From assembly GCA_958295645.1 (NCBI GenBank), contig OY282361.1, positions 580,927 to 644,926 of the forward strand: DNA of 64,000 nucleotides. Direction: 5' to 3'. Positions 1 to 8,617 of the stretch are shown piece after piece. The notes below the pieces were generated by a model that worked only from the letters and a program-made list of their open reading frames with translations, did no database searches and was not told the origin of the DNA. The DNA comes from Longimicrobiales bacterium (lineage in GTDB: Bacteria > Gemmatimonadota > Gemmatimonadetes > Longimicrobiales > Gaopeijiaceae). The translations under genes and the position numbers were made by a program. The number at the start of each line of letters is the position of its first letter. Position 1 is the first letter of the stretch.

Positions 1-528
1 GCCGAGGAACGCTTGTCCTCAATGATCGCCAGGGCCGGCGGACTGACCGATGTTGCGTTGCAGGACATCCGGATCGTCCGCGAAGGAGCAACGGTCGCGG
101 TCGACTACGGAAAAGCCGTGACTATGCCAGGATCCATTGACGATCCAATCATGCGGAACGGCGACGAAGTGATTGCGCCTTTGCAACGGAACACGGTGGT
201 GGTTGGAGGCGCGGTGGCTTTCGCGACGGAAGTGACCTTTCGCGCCGGGTTGTCGGTCCCGGACATGATTTCGGAGGCGGGCGGATTTGCCGAGGACGCG
301 TACCGCGACGGCGTAAGCGTTTCCTATCCAGACGGCTCGCGGGCGACGACGAAGAAGACGTTGGGTTTGTTTCGCTCCTATCCGCGGCTTCGATCAGGCG
401 CAAGGATCTTTGTCCCAACATACCACTCGGCCGCCGAGGGGTTCGATTGGAGTCAAGCGGTTGCGACGGTGTTGCAGCTCTCTACCGCGGTCGCGACCTT
501 GATCATCGCCACAAACTCCGCCAGATAA
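1..528 (+). CDS. SLBB-domain polysaccharide export protein, 3' part only
   Basis: The reading frame is open from base 1, so the 5' end lies outside the window; the 175 visible codons are the C-terminal part. Two SLBB-like units are visible. The first ends around 'RNGDEVIAPLQ'. The second runs from 'VVVGGAVAFATEVTF' through 'DMISEAGGFAEDAYRDGV' to 'LRSGARIFVP'. This is the usual pattern of periplasmic ligand-binding repeats in Wza/Wzc-partner export proteins. The last 25 residues (VATVLQLSTAVATLIIA) form a hydrophobic C-terminal segment, as in exporters that anchor by a terminal helix. The downstream glycosyltransferase and O-antigen ligase/polymerase fit a surface polysaccharide locus, although an unrelated minus-strand operon lies between. 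The family is inferred from the SLBB pattern alone; the exported polymer is unknown. Confidence 0.7.
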   Translation, partial: AEERLSSMIARAGGLTDVALQDIRIVREGATVAVDYGKAVTMPGSIDDPIMRNGDEVIAPLQRNTVVVGGAVAFATEVTFRAGLSVPDMISEAGGFAEDAYRDGVSVSYPDGSRATTKKTLGLFRSYPRLRSGARIFVPTYHSAAEGFDWSQAVATVLQLSTAVATLIIATNSAR

Positions 529-532
529 GGTC

Positions 533-2311
533 TCAGGGCCTCGCGCGCTGGATGTCGTTCGGCGCGGCATAGATGAACAGGGTCGATCCTTGGCGGACGA
601 CCCTGCCCGCAACGCGCACGGGCAGGCCTACCCGGTCCAGCACCCTCTTGCCCACGGGCTCGCCCTTCGGACCTGCCAGCACCAATGCCTGCGTTCGGCC
701 ATTGGCGAGCGTGACCCGCAGCAGAGGCGGCACGCCCCCTCGGAGGCACAACGCCGCGCAGGCCCGGTGGACGACGCCGGCGCCAGGATTCATGACGCCC
801 ATGTAGCACTTCGCTCCCACGATCTCGCCTTCGACGACTTGGCGTCCCAGGTTCTCGGCTACCGCGCCTGTCGGCGGCGGCCGCGGACGAGCAGGCTCGA
901 CCGAACCCGGAACCACCTCGACCATCGTGTGGCCGTCCCGGAAGACCAGCGTGCCCTCGAGCGTGGCCCATTCGCCGACGACGCCGGCCACCAAGCGGTC
1001 GGCCCCGCGCTTGCCGGGGCCAGCCAGCAGATAGCGGGACGACGTGGGTCCTCGAGGAACGATCAGAGACGGGTACGGATCGGCGACGACGAATCCCATG
1101 GCGGAACGGACGGCGCCGAACTCGAAGGACGCCTTCGGCAGCCTGCGCTGGCTTTCCGCGGCCACGAGCGCGGCCGCGACGGCCGCCACTAGGCTTCCCG
1201 CCGCCAACCGGCGGCCCCACCCGTGGCGCTCCACTGTCGCGGCGTCCCCGGCGGCTTCTCCGATGCGTCCGCTGCGGGCGGTGGCGCCGGGCGCGTTGGG
1301 CGCCCTTCGGATCCAGACCCACCCGTCCCGCAGTCGGGTGTCGTACGTCTCGATGCAGTCCGGGTACGGCGGCGGAGCGCGGCCGGTCGCTGGATCGAAC
1401 TGAAACCCGTGCCAAGGACAGGTGACGTACCCGTCGACGATCTTGCCTTCGCCGAGGGGACCCATCTGGTGGCTGCACGTGTTGGAAACGCACACGACCG
1501 AACGGCCGTTGCGGAACACGGCCACCCGTCTCTCGCCCAGCCGAACGACGCGTCCGCGCCCCTCCGCGAGCTCCTCCGCCCGAATGGTGCGCGAGTAGTC
1601 CTCGCCGTCGAGCTGCTGCGACGGCTCGTCTGTGCCGCCGTCCTTCGAGCGCGTGCGCTCGCGCCACCCCGCAACGAAATGCATCCCGAAGACGGCAGCC
1701 GCCGTGGCCGCCGTCGTCGCCCAGGCGTAGTCGCGAGCCTCTTGCTGCAGAGCTCCGAACGCGATGTGGCCGAGCAGCGCCGCATAGGCGGGGTACGCGA
1801 GCATGTGCAAGGCCTTCCAGAGGCCGGGCCCGAGGTTGGCCAGCCAGAAGTCGTGACTCGTCGCCGCCATCAAGAAGAGCACGACCAGCACGGCCGCGCC
1901 CAACAGCTGGAACGTCGCCCCGCCCAGAGCGCCTGTTGTCGCGCCTCCGCCTTGCAGGAGGCTGGCCAAGGGATTCAGGTCGCCCAGGAAATGGAACTGA
2001 AACAGGGCGGTGGCGCCGTGGACCAAGGCTAGGAGAAACGTCGCCACGCCGAGATGGCGGCGGTTGCGGAGCAGGGGCAAGAAGCGCGGCGAAACGCGCG
2101 CCAGGGGCCCGGCCAGCAGAACGCCCGACATCATGACGAAGGCCAACGTGCCGGAGAGCCGCATGACCAGCGTCTCGGCAGTCATGTTGGGTTGGCCCGA
2201 GAGCGTGGTCAGGGCGAACACGACCGCATAGACCAGCACGAACGCGGCTATCGCGAGGTCGTATTTCTTCTTGTCCGGCGACCAAGCCACCGCTCGGTAT
2301 GTGTGGCTCAC
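533..2311 (-). CDS. Membrane Rieske 2Fe-2S protein with ferric-reductase-like transmembrane domain
   Basis: 592 residues from a GTG that overlaps the upstream stop as GTGA; the frame extends upstream but that part is a shadow of the neighbouring gene. Residues about 15-215 hold five or six membrane helices with histidines (H98, H107, H169, H182) placed like the haem ligands of ferric-reductase/cytochrome b561-type domains. Residues about 238-335 are a Rieske domain: C279-x-H281 (NTCSHQMG) and C298-x2-H301 (TCPWHGFQFD). After another hydrophobic segment (about 353-368) the C-terminal domain carries a conserved-looking stretch, 'AKCYMGVMNPG' then 'HRACAALCLRGG', of unknown role. The likely function is membrane electron transfer, inferred from domains; donor and acceptor cannot be told. 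It is the last gene of a tightly coupled three-gene operon. Confidence 0.82.
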   Translation of the reverse strand: MSHTYRAVAWSPDKKKYDLAIAAFVLVYAVVFALTTLSGQPNMTAETLVMRLSGTLAFVMMSGVLLAGPLARVSPRFLPLLRNRRHLGVATFLLALVHGATALFQFHFLGDLNPLASLLQGGGATTGALGGATFQLLGAAVLVVLFLMAATSHDFWLANLGPGLWKALHMLAYPAYAALLGHIAFGALQQEARDYAWATTAATAAAVFGMHFVAGWRERTRSKDGGTDEPSQQLDGEDYSRTIRAEELAEGRGRVVRLGERRVAVFRNGRSVVCVSNTCSHQMGPLGEGKIVDGYVTCPWHGFQFDPATGRAPPPYPDCIETYDTRLRDGWVWIRRAPNAPGATARSGRIGEAAGDAATVERHGWGRRLAAGSLVAAVAAALVAAESQRRLPKASFEFGAVRSAMGFVVADPYPSLIVPRGPTSSRYLLAGPGKRGADRLVAGVVGEWATLEGTLVFRDGHTMVEVVPGSVEPARPRPPPTGAVAENLGRQVVEGEIVGAKCYMGVMNPGAGVVHRACAALCLRGGVPPLLRVTLANGRTQALVLAGPKGEPVGKRVLDRVGLPVRVAGRVVRQGSTLFIYAAPNDIQRARP

Positions 2312-2751
2312 CGGCGAGGCTCCGGCAACGGCTTCTCGGCAAGACGGAGACCGCGGGCGAAGTCGGCCAGGACAAGGATGCCGCCCTCCGCCGGCATCTT
2401 CGGCGCCGCCACGGACGAACGAACCGAATTGACGCTGCCCAGCGTGTCCGACGCGCCCGGCCTCTCCAGAATCAGGCCGGGTTCCGCCGCGTCCAGACCG
2501 TCGGGGAGGGACACATGGAACCAGCCTCGGTCCCCGTTGCTGGAATACGCCGCCACTGCGGGTCCCTGCGGAGTGTCCAGCACGACGGACCATTGGGGAG
2601 CGGAGTCGGCGCCGCCGGCCCCCGAGAACGGATGCGCCACCGGCGCCGGCCGGCTCGGGCGGGCGACCCATGCGGCCACCAGAAGACATGCGCTCGCCAT
2701 GCCGCTGGCCAGCGTCAGGACCAAGTGAGCGCGCCGGTGTCCTCGCCTCAC
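2308..2751 (-). CDS. Membrane-anchored hypothetical protein, partner of the Rieske protein
   Basis: 147 residues from a GTG overlapping the preceding stop as GTGA, and itself overlapping the Rieske gene start as GTGA. One N-terminal hydrophobic segment (about residues 9-30, 'LVLTLASGMASACLLVAAWV') follows an Arg/His-rich start, so the rest probably faces the periplasm. I recognise no family. The soluble part contains 'WSVVLDTPQGPAVAAYSS' and 'GWFHVSLPDGL', which read like a small beta-rich domain, with no cysteine pairs or haem motifs. Double translational coupling to a Rieske/haem membrane protein suggests a subunit or assembly partner of the same complex; this is inferred from context only. 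Confidence 0.6.
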   Translation of the reverse strand: MRRGHRRAHLVLTLASGMASACLLVAAWVARPSRPAPVAHPFSGAGGADSAPQWSVVLDTPQGPAVAAYSSNGDRGWFHVSLPDGLDAAEPGLILERPGASDTLGSVNSVRSSVAAPKMPAEGGILVLADFARGLRLAEKPLPEPRR

Positions 2752-2960
2752 GCCTTCCTCCGCTGGGCGGCCCACCACTTCCACAGCAGCAGGGGCCAGA
2801 GCGCCGTCACCCCAGGCGCGATCAGCAGGCGAAAGCCCCAGGAGCCGCGCCCCGCCGCGGAATCCAGCGCCGCCACGCCCCGCCACAAGAACGAGACCGC
2901 GAAGACCGCACCGGCCGTCGCGTAGCCGGCGGTTGCCGCCAGGGCCATGTCTGAGAACAT
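2748..2960 (-). CDS. Small two-helix membrane protein, first gene of the Rieske operon
   Basis: About 70 residues from the ATG at 2960 ('MFSDMALAATAGYATAG'); an upstream ATG at 3020 would add 20 Arg-rich residues and cannot be excluded. Two hydrophobic stretches are visible: 'ALAATAGYATAGAVFAVSFL' and 'LLIAPGVTALWPLLLWKWW'. A GAGAAGAAG stretch just before the chosen ATG could act as a weak ribosome binding site. The stop overlaps the next gene's start as GTGA. No family recognised. Size, topology and position match the small accessory subunits often found with membrane redox proteins, so a structural subunit of the Rieske complex is a reasonable guess. Confidence 0.55.
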   Translation of the reverse strand: MFSDMALAATAGYATAGAVFAVSFLWRGVAALDSAAGRGSWGFRLLIAPGVTALWPLLLWKWWAAQRRKA

Positions 2961-3085
2961 GCGTCTTCTTCTCGGGATTGAACGTTCCGTGGGCCTCGTA
3001 GATTGCTCAAGCATAGCCAACCGGGACGGCGCCGGCCAGCTGGACGCGACTTGCCCCGAGGTGCGCTTTCTTCCATTTTTTCCTC

Positions 3086-4141
3086 ATGACCGACATTTCG
3101 GCAACCCGCTCTCTGCTGTCCGTGATCGTGCCCTGCTTCAACGAGGGCGCGAGCCTTCGGCAGACTCACGACACACTGGCGGCAACGCTCGGCGACTTGC
3201 CCGGAATCGATCTTGAGATCCTCTATGTGGACGACGGCAGTCGCGACACCACGCTTGAAGTCCTGAAGGACATCCATAGAACAAGTTCGCAGGTGCGGAT
3301 CCTGTCTCTGTCGCGCAACTTCGGCAAGGAAGGCGCCGTTGCCGCGGGGATCTGCTATGCGGAGGGCGACGTCGTCGTGGCCATGGACGCGGATCTCCAA
3401 GAGCCTCCTGCCGTCGTCTTGGAGATGCTCGACCGGTGGCGTGGCGGCGCCGACGTCGTATACGGCGTGCGCCTCTCGCGCAAGAGTGATTCCTTCTTGG
3501 TGCGTTGGTCCTCTGTTGCGTACGAGAGAGTGCACAACTGGCTGGCCGGCAACCAGCGCTTGGACGGCAGGTGCGACTTTCAACTCTTTACGCGTCCCGT
3601 GGCAGACGTCCTGAAGTCGATGCCGGAGCGATGCCGCTTCCACCGCGGTATGCTTGCTTGGATGGGATTTCGCCAGGAGCCAGTGTACTTCGAGCGCCCA
3701 GCGCGCTTGTCCGGGACGCCGAAGATTCGCTTCTGGCGCCGGTTGCAGCATGCAAGAAGCTCGTTCTTGGCGACCTCCATTGCGCCACTCCGCATAGCCC
3801 TGGCCGTCGGCGTCCTAGTGACAGGAGCGGCCGTCCTCCTCGCGTGCGGCGTACTGGGCGTTCAAGTCTTTGGCGGAGATTGGCCGCCCCTCTGGGTATT
3901 GCTGTCCGCGCCTGCTTTGTTGCTGATCGGTCTCCACTTTACGACTATGGGACTTCTCGGCGAGTACGTCGGGGCTGCGTTTCAGGAATCCCTTGCGCGT
4001 CCTCTCTTCCTCGTGAAGGAGGAGATCGGATTTGGCGCCGGCTTGGCCGAAGCGTCGCGGGTGGGCGCCGAGAACCTCTCCGCCGACTGTAGTGCAGCGC
4101 AGACGCGAGAACGACCTTCGACGGCAACTGCCGCTTTGTGA
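3086..4141 (+). CDS. GT2-family glycosyltransferase, DPM1/GtrB-like, with C-terminal membrane helices
   Basis: 351 residues. The N-terminal GT-A domain begins with 'LLSVIVPCFNEG', has 'LEILYVDDGSRDTT' at about residue 45, 'LSLSRNFGKEGAVAAG' at about 75 and the metal-binding 'VAMDADLQEPP' at about 98. This order is typical of polyisoprenyl-phosphate glycosyltransferases. Two hydrophobic helices lie near residues 228-252 and 262-285, with the conserved-type ending 'GLLGEYVGAAF'. It most likely transfers a sugar from a nucleotide sugar onto a lipid carrier at the inner membrane for surface glycan modification. The stop overlaps the start of the O-antigen ligase/polymerase gene as GTGA, so the two are translationally coupled and probably act on one glycan. 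Donor and acceptor are unknown. Confidence 0.85.
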   Translation: MTDISATRSLLSVIVPCFNEGASLRQTHDTLAATLGDLPGIDLEILYVDDGSRDTTLEVLKDIHRTSSQVRILSLSRNFGKEGAVAAGICYAEGDVVVAMDADLQEPPAVVLEMLDRWRGGADVVYGVRLSRKSDSFLVRWSSVAYERVHNWLAGNQRLDGRCDFQLFTRPVADVLKSMPERCRFHRGMLAWMGFRQEPVYFERPARLSGTPKIRFWRRLQHARSSFLATSIAPLRIALAVGVLVTGAAVLLACGVLGVQVFGGDWPPLWVLLSAPALLLIGLHFTTMGLLGEYVGAAFQESLARPLFLVKEEIGFGAGLAEASRVGAENLSADCSAAQTRERPSTATAAL

Positions 4142-5451
4142 CCAGCGACGTCGCGGGACAACGGGCTTGGTTTGCGCCAATGGTAGTCTGCCTGTTTTGG
4201 GCGTTCGCCCTATTGCGGGTGTTCGAACTGCCGGAGCTTCCTCGGCACGTGCCGGCGCTGGCCCGCGTCGTCTTCTTGGCCCAGCTCGCCTGCATCGTCG
4301 CCTTGCTGGCCTTCGCCGGCGTCCAAGCGCTTGCACGTTTGGGCGCTCCGGCGACGTTGTTCATGGCTAGTTCGGCCGCTCACCTGTTCATCGGAGGCGC
4401 CCTAGCCTACCTGCAGTTCTCGTCGCTCAAGCTGAGTACGCTGGGAGGGCACGCAAGGAATCACGTGGTGGCCGGCGCGGCGTTCGTCGTCACTGTGCTT
4501 GGCACGCGAATGGTCATCGACAAATGGGGAACGGACAGGACGATTCGAGGTGTCCTGCTTGTGTTGATGCTGAGTTGCGCCGTGACGATAGTCATGCCCG
4601 TATGGTTGTGGAACGGCTTTCCCGAGATTCCGGGCGTGACCCTGCAACTCGGCCAACACTTCGGTGCATTTACGAGTCCTATGATCAGTTCGTTTGTTGC
4701 TGGTTCAACCGCCGTGATCGGCATAGTAATGCTGGATCGCAAGCGTACGGCAGGCCTCGGCTACTTGGCGCTGACATTGGGCGTCCTGGCCGTGGCTATG
4801 TCTTTTTCCAAGGGTGGCATGTTCGGCTTTATCGTCGTCTTCGCTTTTCTTGTCGTGCTGGGCGGAAGCGCGCGCCGCTGGCGCCTACTGGCTTGGACGG
4901 CGATCGCCGCGGTTGTTGGAACCGTCGTGCTGGCCAGGATCGATCTTCTTCCCTTGCTGGACATGAGTCAAGCCTTCAAGATAGACGAATTTCTCTCGTT
5001 GTTGCGTGGCGAAGTCACCGGCGACGTTCTTTCAGGTCGTGACTTCTTGTGGTCCCTCGCCTGGGAGAAGTACGCCGAGTCGCCCATTCTCGGATCGGGA
5101 TATGGCGAGATGATCAGTTTGGAAGGGGCGCCGCTGGTGGGCGCGAGATACCAACAGGCGCGCGGCGGAGCGCACAACCACTATCTCGGGTTGGGCGGCG
5201 AGGCCGGCATTTTTCCCGTCCTCTTCTTCCTCTTGGCTTTGCTTTTCGTGTGTCGTCCGTTGTGGACGTTGCCGCGGTCGCCGGGCACGGACGTTGCCGC
5301 GGGCGTGGCGGTTCTACTGTTCTTCGTGACGGTGGTCGAGTCGGGTGTGCACGTGTGGCATTCAAGCATGTTCGTCGTTGCCGTGTGCTGTGCGGTGGTG
5401 GCGGACGCAGTGGACAAGCACAGGTGTGGGCGGGGACCGCGAGGGACCTAG
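4138..5451 (+). CDS. O-antigen ligase/polymerase-like polytopic membrane protein
   Basis: 437 residues from a GTG overlapping the glycosyltransferase stop (GTGA). About ten or eleven hydrophobic helices span the protein. A large loop at about residues 270-345 ends with 'GGAHNHYLGLGGEAGIF', the His-Asn-x-Tyr-Leu plus Glu pattern characteristic of the O-antigen ligase/Wzy superfamily. Family proteins polymerise or ligate lipid-linked glycans on the periplasmic face of the inner membrane; ligase and polymerase cannot be separated by sequence alone. It shares its TAG stop bases with the convergent PhzF gene: the four bases CTAG at 5448-5451 carry the stop codons of both genes. Confidence 0.75.
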   Translation: MTSDVAGQRAWFAPMVVCLFWAFALLRVFELPELPRHVPALARVVFLAQLACIVALLAFAGVQALARLGAPATLFMASSAAHLFIGGALAYLQFSSLKLSTLGGHARNHVVAGAAFVVTVLGTRMVIDKWGTDRTIRGVLLVLMLSCAVTIVMPVWLWNGFPEIPGVTLQLGQHFGAFTSPMISSFVAGSTAVIGIVMLDRKRTAGLGYLALTLGVLAVAMSFSKGGMFGFIVVFAFLVVLGGSARRWRLLAWTAIAAVVGTVVLARIDLLPLLDMSQAFKIDEFLSLLRGEVTGDVLSGRDFLWSLAWEKYAESPILGSGYGEMISLEGAPLVGARYQQARGGAHNHYLGLGGEAGIFPVLFFLLALLFVCRPLWTLPRSPGTDVAAGVAVLLFFVTVVESGVHVWHSSMFVVAVCCAVVADAVDKHRCGRGPRGT

Positions 5452-6314
5452 GCGGGCCGAATCAAGGTGCCGGAGGCGACCGTGACCGCGTGGCCCGCCA
5501 ACTCGACCCGCTCGCCGAGGCTTCGCACGGCGAGTTCGCCGCCGCGGGCCGAACGTTGCCGTGCCGACAGGTTGGTCTTGCCGAGCACGGCGGCCCAGTA
5601 CGGCGTCAGGGTCGTGTGGGCGACTCCCGTGACCGGGTCTTCGTCCACGCCCACCCAAGGTCCGAAGAACCGGGAGACGAAGTCGACGGCCGGGTCGTCG
5701 CCCGGGGCCGTGACGGCAACGCCCATGAGGCCGCCGGGCAGGGCAATCCGGGCCAAGAGGCCGAAATCGGGACGAACGGCCGTCACCTCGTCCTCGGAGG
5801 CCAGGACCACGATCGCCACTTTTCCGGAAACGGCGAATGCCGCAGACCCCGGCACCGGACCGGCGAGAGCGCCGGGATGCTCGTCGCCTGCGGAAGGCAA
5901 CCCCAGCGCCTCCGGCAACCCCGGGGGCATCGGGGCCGCGACCGGCGGGTTCGACGGCAGGTCCATGACGAGGCGGCCCGCGGCCTGGCGGACGTTGAGG
6001 ACGCCGGAGGCCGAGCGAAAGGCCACGGGCCCGCGAAGACCCTTCTCGCGGAGCAGCACATGGGCGCTGGCAAGGGTGGCGTGACCACACAGCGGCACCT
6101 CCACGGTGGGCGTGAACCAGCGCAACCGGCGAGCGCCGCCGGGGCCCGGCGCGTAGACGAAGGCCGTCTCCGACAGATTCATTTCGCGAGCGACGACCTG
6201 CATGGCGGCATCGGACAGATCGTCCGCCTCCATGCACACCGCCGCGGGATTGCCGCGAAACGGCACGTCGGAAAACGCGTCCACGACGTGGTACGGAATG
6301 CTTGCGTTCCCCAC
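5448..6314 (-). CDS. PhzF-family isomerase/epimerase-like protein
   Basis: About 288 residues from a GTG at 6314 giving 'VGNASIPYHVVDAFSDV'. An in-frame ATG at 6419 would add a Pro/Arg/Ala-rich tail made from a DNA repeat and is less likely, since family members usually begin just before the 'YHVVDAF' strand. Visible motifs are 'FRGNPAAVC', 'EMNLSETAFV' (with the Glu expected for the PhzF active site), 'LCGHATLASAHVL' and 'EDPVTGVAHTTLTPYW'. The family folds as two diaminopimelate-epimerase-like domains and includes PhzF isomerase and many enzymes of unknown substrate. No phenazine genes are near, so no specific reaction is claimed. The gene is convergent with the O-antigen ligase gene and divergent from fhs. 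Confidence 0.82.
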   Translation of the reverse strand: MGNASIPYHVVDAFSDVPFRGNPAAVCMEADDLSDAAMQVVAREMNLSETAFVYAPGPGGARRLRWFTPTVEVPLCGHATLASAHVLLREKGLRGPVAFRSASGVLNVRQAAGRLVMDLPSNPPVAAPMPPGLPEALGLPSAGDEHPGALAGPVPGSAAFAVSGKVAIVVLASEDEVTAVRPDFGLLARIALPGGLMGVAVTAPGDDPAVDFVSRFFGPWVGVDEDPVTGVAHTTLTPYWAAVLGKTNLSARQRSARGGELAVRSLGERVELAGHAVTVASGTLIRPA

Positions 6315-6336
6315 GCCACGCCCGGGTTCGGGACGG

Positions 6337-6387
6337 CCGGTTGCGGCCGGCCGGTTCGGAACGGAAATGCCGGTCGCGGCCGGCCGG
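6337..6387. repeat. Two-copy GC palindromic repeat in the phzF-fhs divergent region
   Basis: CCGGTTGCGGCCGGCCGG at 6337-6354 and CCGGTCGCGGCCGGCCGG at 6370-6387 differ at one position and start 33 bp apart; each contains the palindrome CGGCCGGCCG. They lie in the 263-bp interval between the divergent starts of the PhzF gene and fhs. They could be a protein-binding site or simple repeat expansion; no promoter pair is convincing here. Confidence 0.4.
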
Positions 6388-6577
6388 CGGCCTGCGGGAA
6401 CAGCGCCGTAAATTGCCATGGACGACAAGATAGCCCTCGCCCCTTGCCTTGCGCCTCCTCGTGTCGCAAAATCCGTTGGTGGCCGACCGTTCGTCGCATT
6501 TCGCCGACAGGCCGGTCCGGCCTCAGCCGACCACTCCTTCCCCACGGCCCCGTCGCCGCCCGAACGCCAACGAGCCC

Positions 6578-8245
6578 ATGCTTTCCGACATCGCCATCGC
6601 CCAGAGCCACGACATCAAGCCCATCGCCGAGATCGCCGCGCGCGCCGGCCTCGCGGAGCACGAGATTCAACTCTTCGGGCGCTACAAGGCCAAGGTGCCC
6701 CTCGGCGTCGTCCAGGCCAGGCCGAGCCGCGATTCCAAGCTGGTCTTGGTCACGGGCGTCAGCCCCACGGCGGCCGGCGAGGGCAAGTCCACCACTTCCG
6801 TTGGGCTCGCCGACGCTCTGACGCTCCGGGGCCGCAATCCGGCGCTCTGCATCCGCGAGCCGTCCTTGGGCCCCGTCTTCGGCATCAAGGGGGGAGCGGC
6901 CGGCGGCGGCCGGTCGCAGGTCGTGCCCATGGAGGACATCAACCTCCACTTCACCGGCGACTTCCACGCCATTACGTCGGCCCACGCGCTCTTGTCGGCC
7001 ATGCTGGACAATCACTTGTTCCGGCCCAATTCCACTGGGCTGGACCACCGGCGCATCACCTGGGGCAGGGCCGTGGACATGAACGACCGAGCGCTTCGCG
7101 ACGTGGTCGTCGGCCTGGGCGGTCCTCTCGGCGGCATCCCCCGCCAGGACCGCTTCATGATCACGGCCGCTTCGGAAGTGATGGCGGTCTTCTGCTTGGC
7201 GCGGGACTTGGCCGACCTGCAGGAGCGCCTCGGAAACATCATCGTGGGATACACGCGCAGCCGGGAACCCGTGCGTTGCCGAGACATCGGCGCCCACGTC
7301 CCGATGACGATCCTCCTCAAGGACGCCGTCCATCCCAATCTCGTGCAGACGCTGGGCGGGACGCCTGCCCTCGTCCATGGCGGGCCGTTCGCCAACATCG
7401 CGCACGGCTGCAACTCCTTGATCGCGACCCGCGCCGGGATGAAGCTGGGCGACATCGTGGTCACCGAAGCGGGCTTCGGGGCGGACCTGGGCGCCGAGAA
7501 GTTCTTCGACATCAAGTGCCGCTTGGGCGGACTGTCGCCGGACGCGGTGGCCGTGGTGGCCACGATCCGGGCGCTCAAGATGAACGGCGGGGCGGACAGC
7601 CGCTCGCTGGCGCAGGAGGACGTGGCCGCGCTGGAGAAGGGAATGGCCAACCTGTTCGGCCACGTGGAGAACGTGGCGCGCTTCGGGGTGCCCGCGGTTG
7701 TGGCGCTCAACCGATTCGCCACCGACACGCCGGAGGAAGTGAGGACGTTGCTGGACGCCTGTGCCGAGCGGGGCGTGGCCGCCGTGGAAGCCGACCCGCA
7801 CGGCGGCGGCGGCGAGGGATGCCTGGACTTGGCCGACGCGGTCTGGGAGTTGGCGCAGAGCGGAACCGCCGCCTTCCGTCCTCTGTATCCGAACGACATG
7901 CGCCTGGCCCAAAAGATCGAGACGGTGGCGACTCGCATCTACGGCGCGACCGGCGTGGACTTCCTGCCGGGCGTGGAAGAGGAGCTGTCGCGCCTCGAGT
8001 CCTTCGGCTTGGCGGAGGCGCCCGTCTGCATCGCCAAGACGCAGTACTCGTTCTCCGACAATCCGGCGTTGCTGGGGCGGCCCACGGGCTTCCGGATCGC
8101 GGTGCGCGAGGTGACGCCCTCCGCGGGCGCCGGCTTCGTGGTGGCCAAGACCGGCGCCATCATGACCATGCCCGGCTTGGCGGCCAAGCCCGCCGCTTTG
8201 TCGATGTCCATCACGGACGACGGAGTGGTGGGCGGGCTCATGTAG
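6578..8245 (+). CDS. fhs: Formate-tetrahydrofolate ligase (10-formyl-THF synthetase)
   Basis: 555 residues from the ATG at 6578 (MLSDIAIAQSHDIKPI), the usual family length; earlier in-frame starts give a Pro/Arg-rich non-homologous tail. The enzyme makes 10-formyl-THF from formate, ATP and THF in the cytosol. The nucleotide loop 'GVSPTAAGEGKSTTSVGL' lies at about residues 60-77, followed by the expected 'CIREPSLGPVFGIKGGAAGG', 'NLHFTGDFHAI', 'NLVQTLGGTPALVHGGPF' and 'TEAGFGADLGAEKF'. The C-terminus 'TMPGLAAKPAALSM' is also typical. The formate dehydrogenase module 13 kb downstream makes a shared formate pool plausible. A small symporter gene follows 7 bp later, so the three genes may be co-transcribed. 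Confidence 0.95.
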   Translation: MLSDIAIAQSHDIKPIAEIAARAGLAEHEIQLFGRYKAKVPLGVVQARPSRDSKLVLVTGVSPTAAGEGKSTTSVGLADALTLRGRNPALCIREPSLGPVFGIKGGAAGGGRSQVVPMEDINLHFTGDFHAITSAHALLSAMLDNHLFRPNSTGLDHRRITWGRAVDMNDRALRDVVVGLGGPLGGIPRQDRFMITAASEVMAVFCLARDLADLQERLGNIIVGYTRSREPVRCRDIGAHVPMTILLKDAVHPNLVQTLGGTPALVHGGPFANIAHGCNSLIATRAGMKLGDIVVTEAGFGADLGAEKFFDIKCRLGGLSPDAVAVVATIRALKMNGGADSRSLAQEDVAALEKGMANLFGHVENVARFGVPAVVALNRFATDTPEEVRTLLDACAERGVAAVEADPHGGGGEGCLDLADAVWELAQSGTAAFRPLYPNDMRLAQKIETVATRIYGATGVDFLPGVEEELSRLESFGLAEAPVCIAKTQYSFSDNPALLGRPTGFRIAVREVTPSAGAGFVVAKTGAIMTMPGLAAKPAALSMSITDDGVVGGLM

Positions 8246-8252
8246 CCGGGCC

Positions 8253-8519
8253 GTGGCGGAGGCGGGCGGGCTGGGGGAGTACTGGCGGCGCAATCTGCGG
8301 TGCCTGGCGGTTCTGCTGGGAATCTGGTTCCTGGTCTCCTACGGCTTCGGCATCGTCTTGGCCGGCCCGCTGGACGCCCTGCGGATTCCGGGCACGGGCT
8401 TCAAGCTGGGATTCTGGTTCGCGCAGCAAGGGTCGATCTACGTCTTCGTGGCGCTGATCTTCGTGTACGCGCGCCTGATGAACCGGCTGGACCAGGAGTT
8501 CGGAGTGTCGGAGGAATGA
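8253..8519 (+). CDS. DUF4212 small subunit of a sodium/substrate symporter
   Basis: 88 residues from a GTG seven bases after fhs. The layout is that of DUF4212 proteins: a short amphipathic start (GEYWRRNLRCLAVLLGIWFL), a first helix at about residues 16-38, a loop with 'FKLGFWFAQQGSIYVFV', and a second helix at about 58-76 ending 'LMNRLDQEFGVSEE'. In the family this subunit is always encoded directly before a VC_2705-type sodium:solute symporter, as here. It is required for, or modulates, the large subunit in the inner membrane; the mechanism is unknown. Confidence 0.9.
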   Translation: MAEAGGLGEYWRRNLRCLAVLLGIWFLVSYGFGIVLAGPLDALRIPGTGFKLGFWFAQQGSIYVFVALIFVYARLMNRLDQEFGVSEE

Positions 8520-8617
8520 GGGCCGGATTGCAGGGTCCGGTTCGAGCGGCCGGGCCGTTGCGGCTTCTAGTGGGCGTGTTGCGGCGCCCGCCGAAGAAGA
8601 GCTGACGGCGGCGGCGG

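Noticed and set aside
26-612. Minus-strand ORFs antisense to the SLBB gene
   Set aside because: Their composition is that of antisense GC-rich DNA and no motifs are visible.
453-2375. Long minus-strand frame of 640 codons overlapping the Rieske gene
   Set aside because: It is an Arg/Gly/Pro-rich frame shadow; the Rieske frame has clear domains and coupled starts.
6315-6419. Longer PhzF start at the ATG 6419
   Set aside because: The added residues come from a GC palindromic DNA repeat; family homology begins at the GTG 6314.
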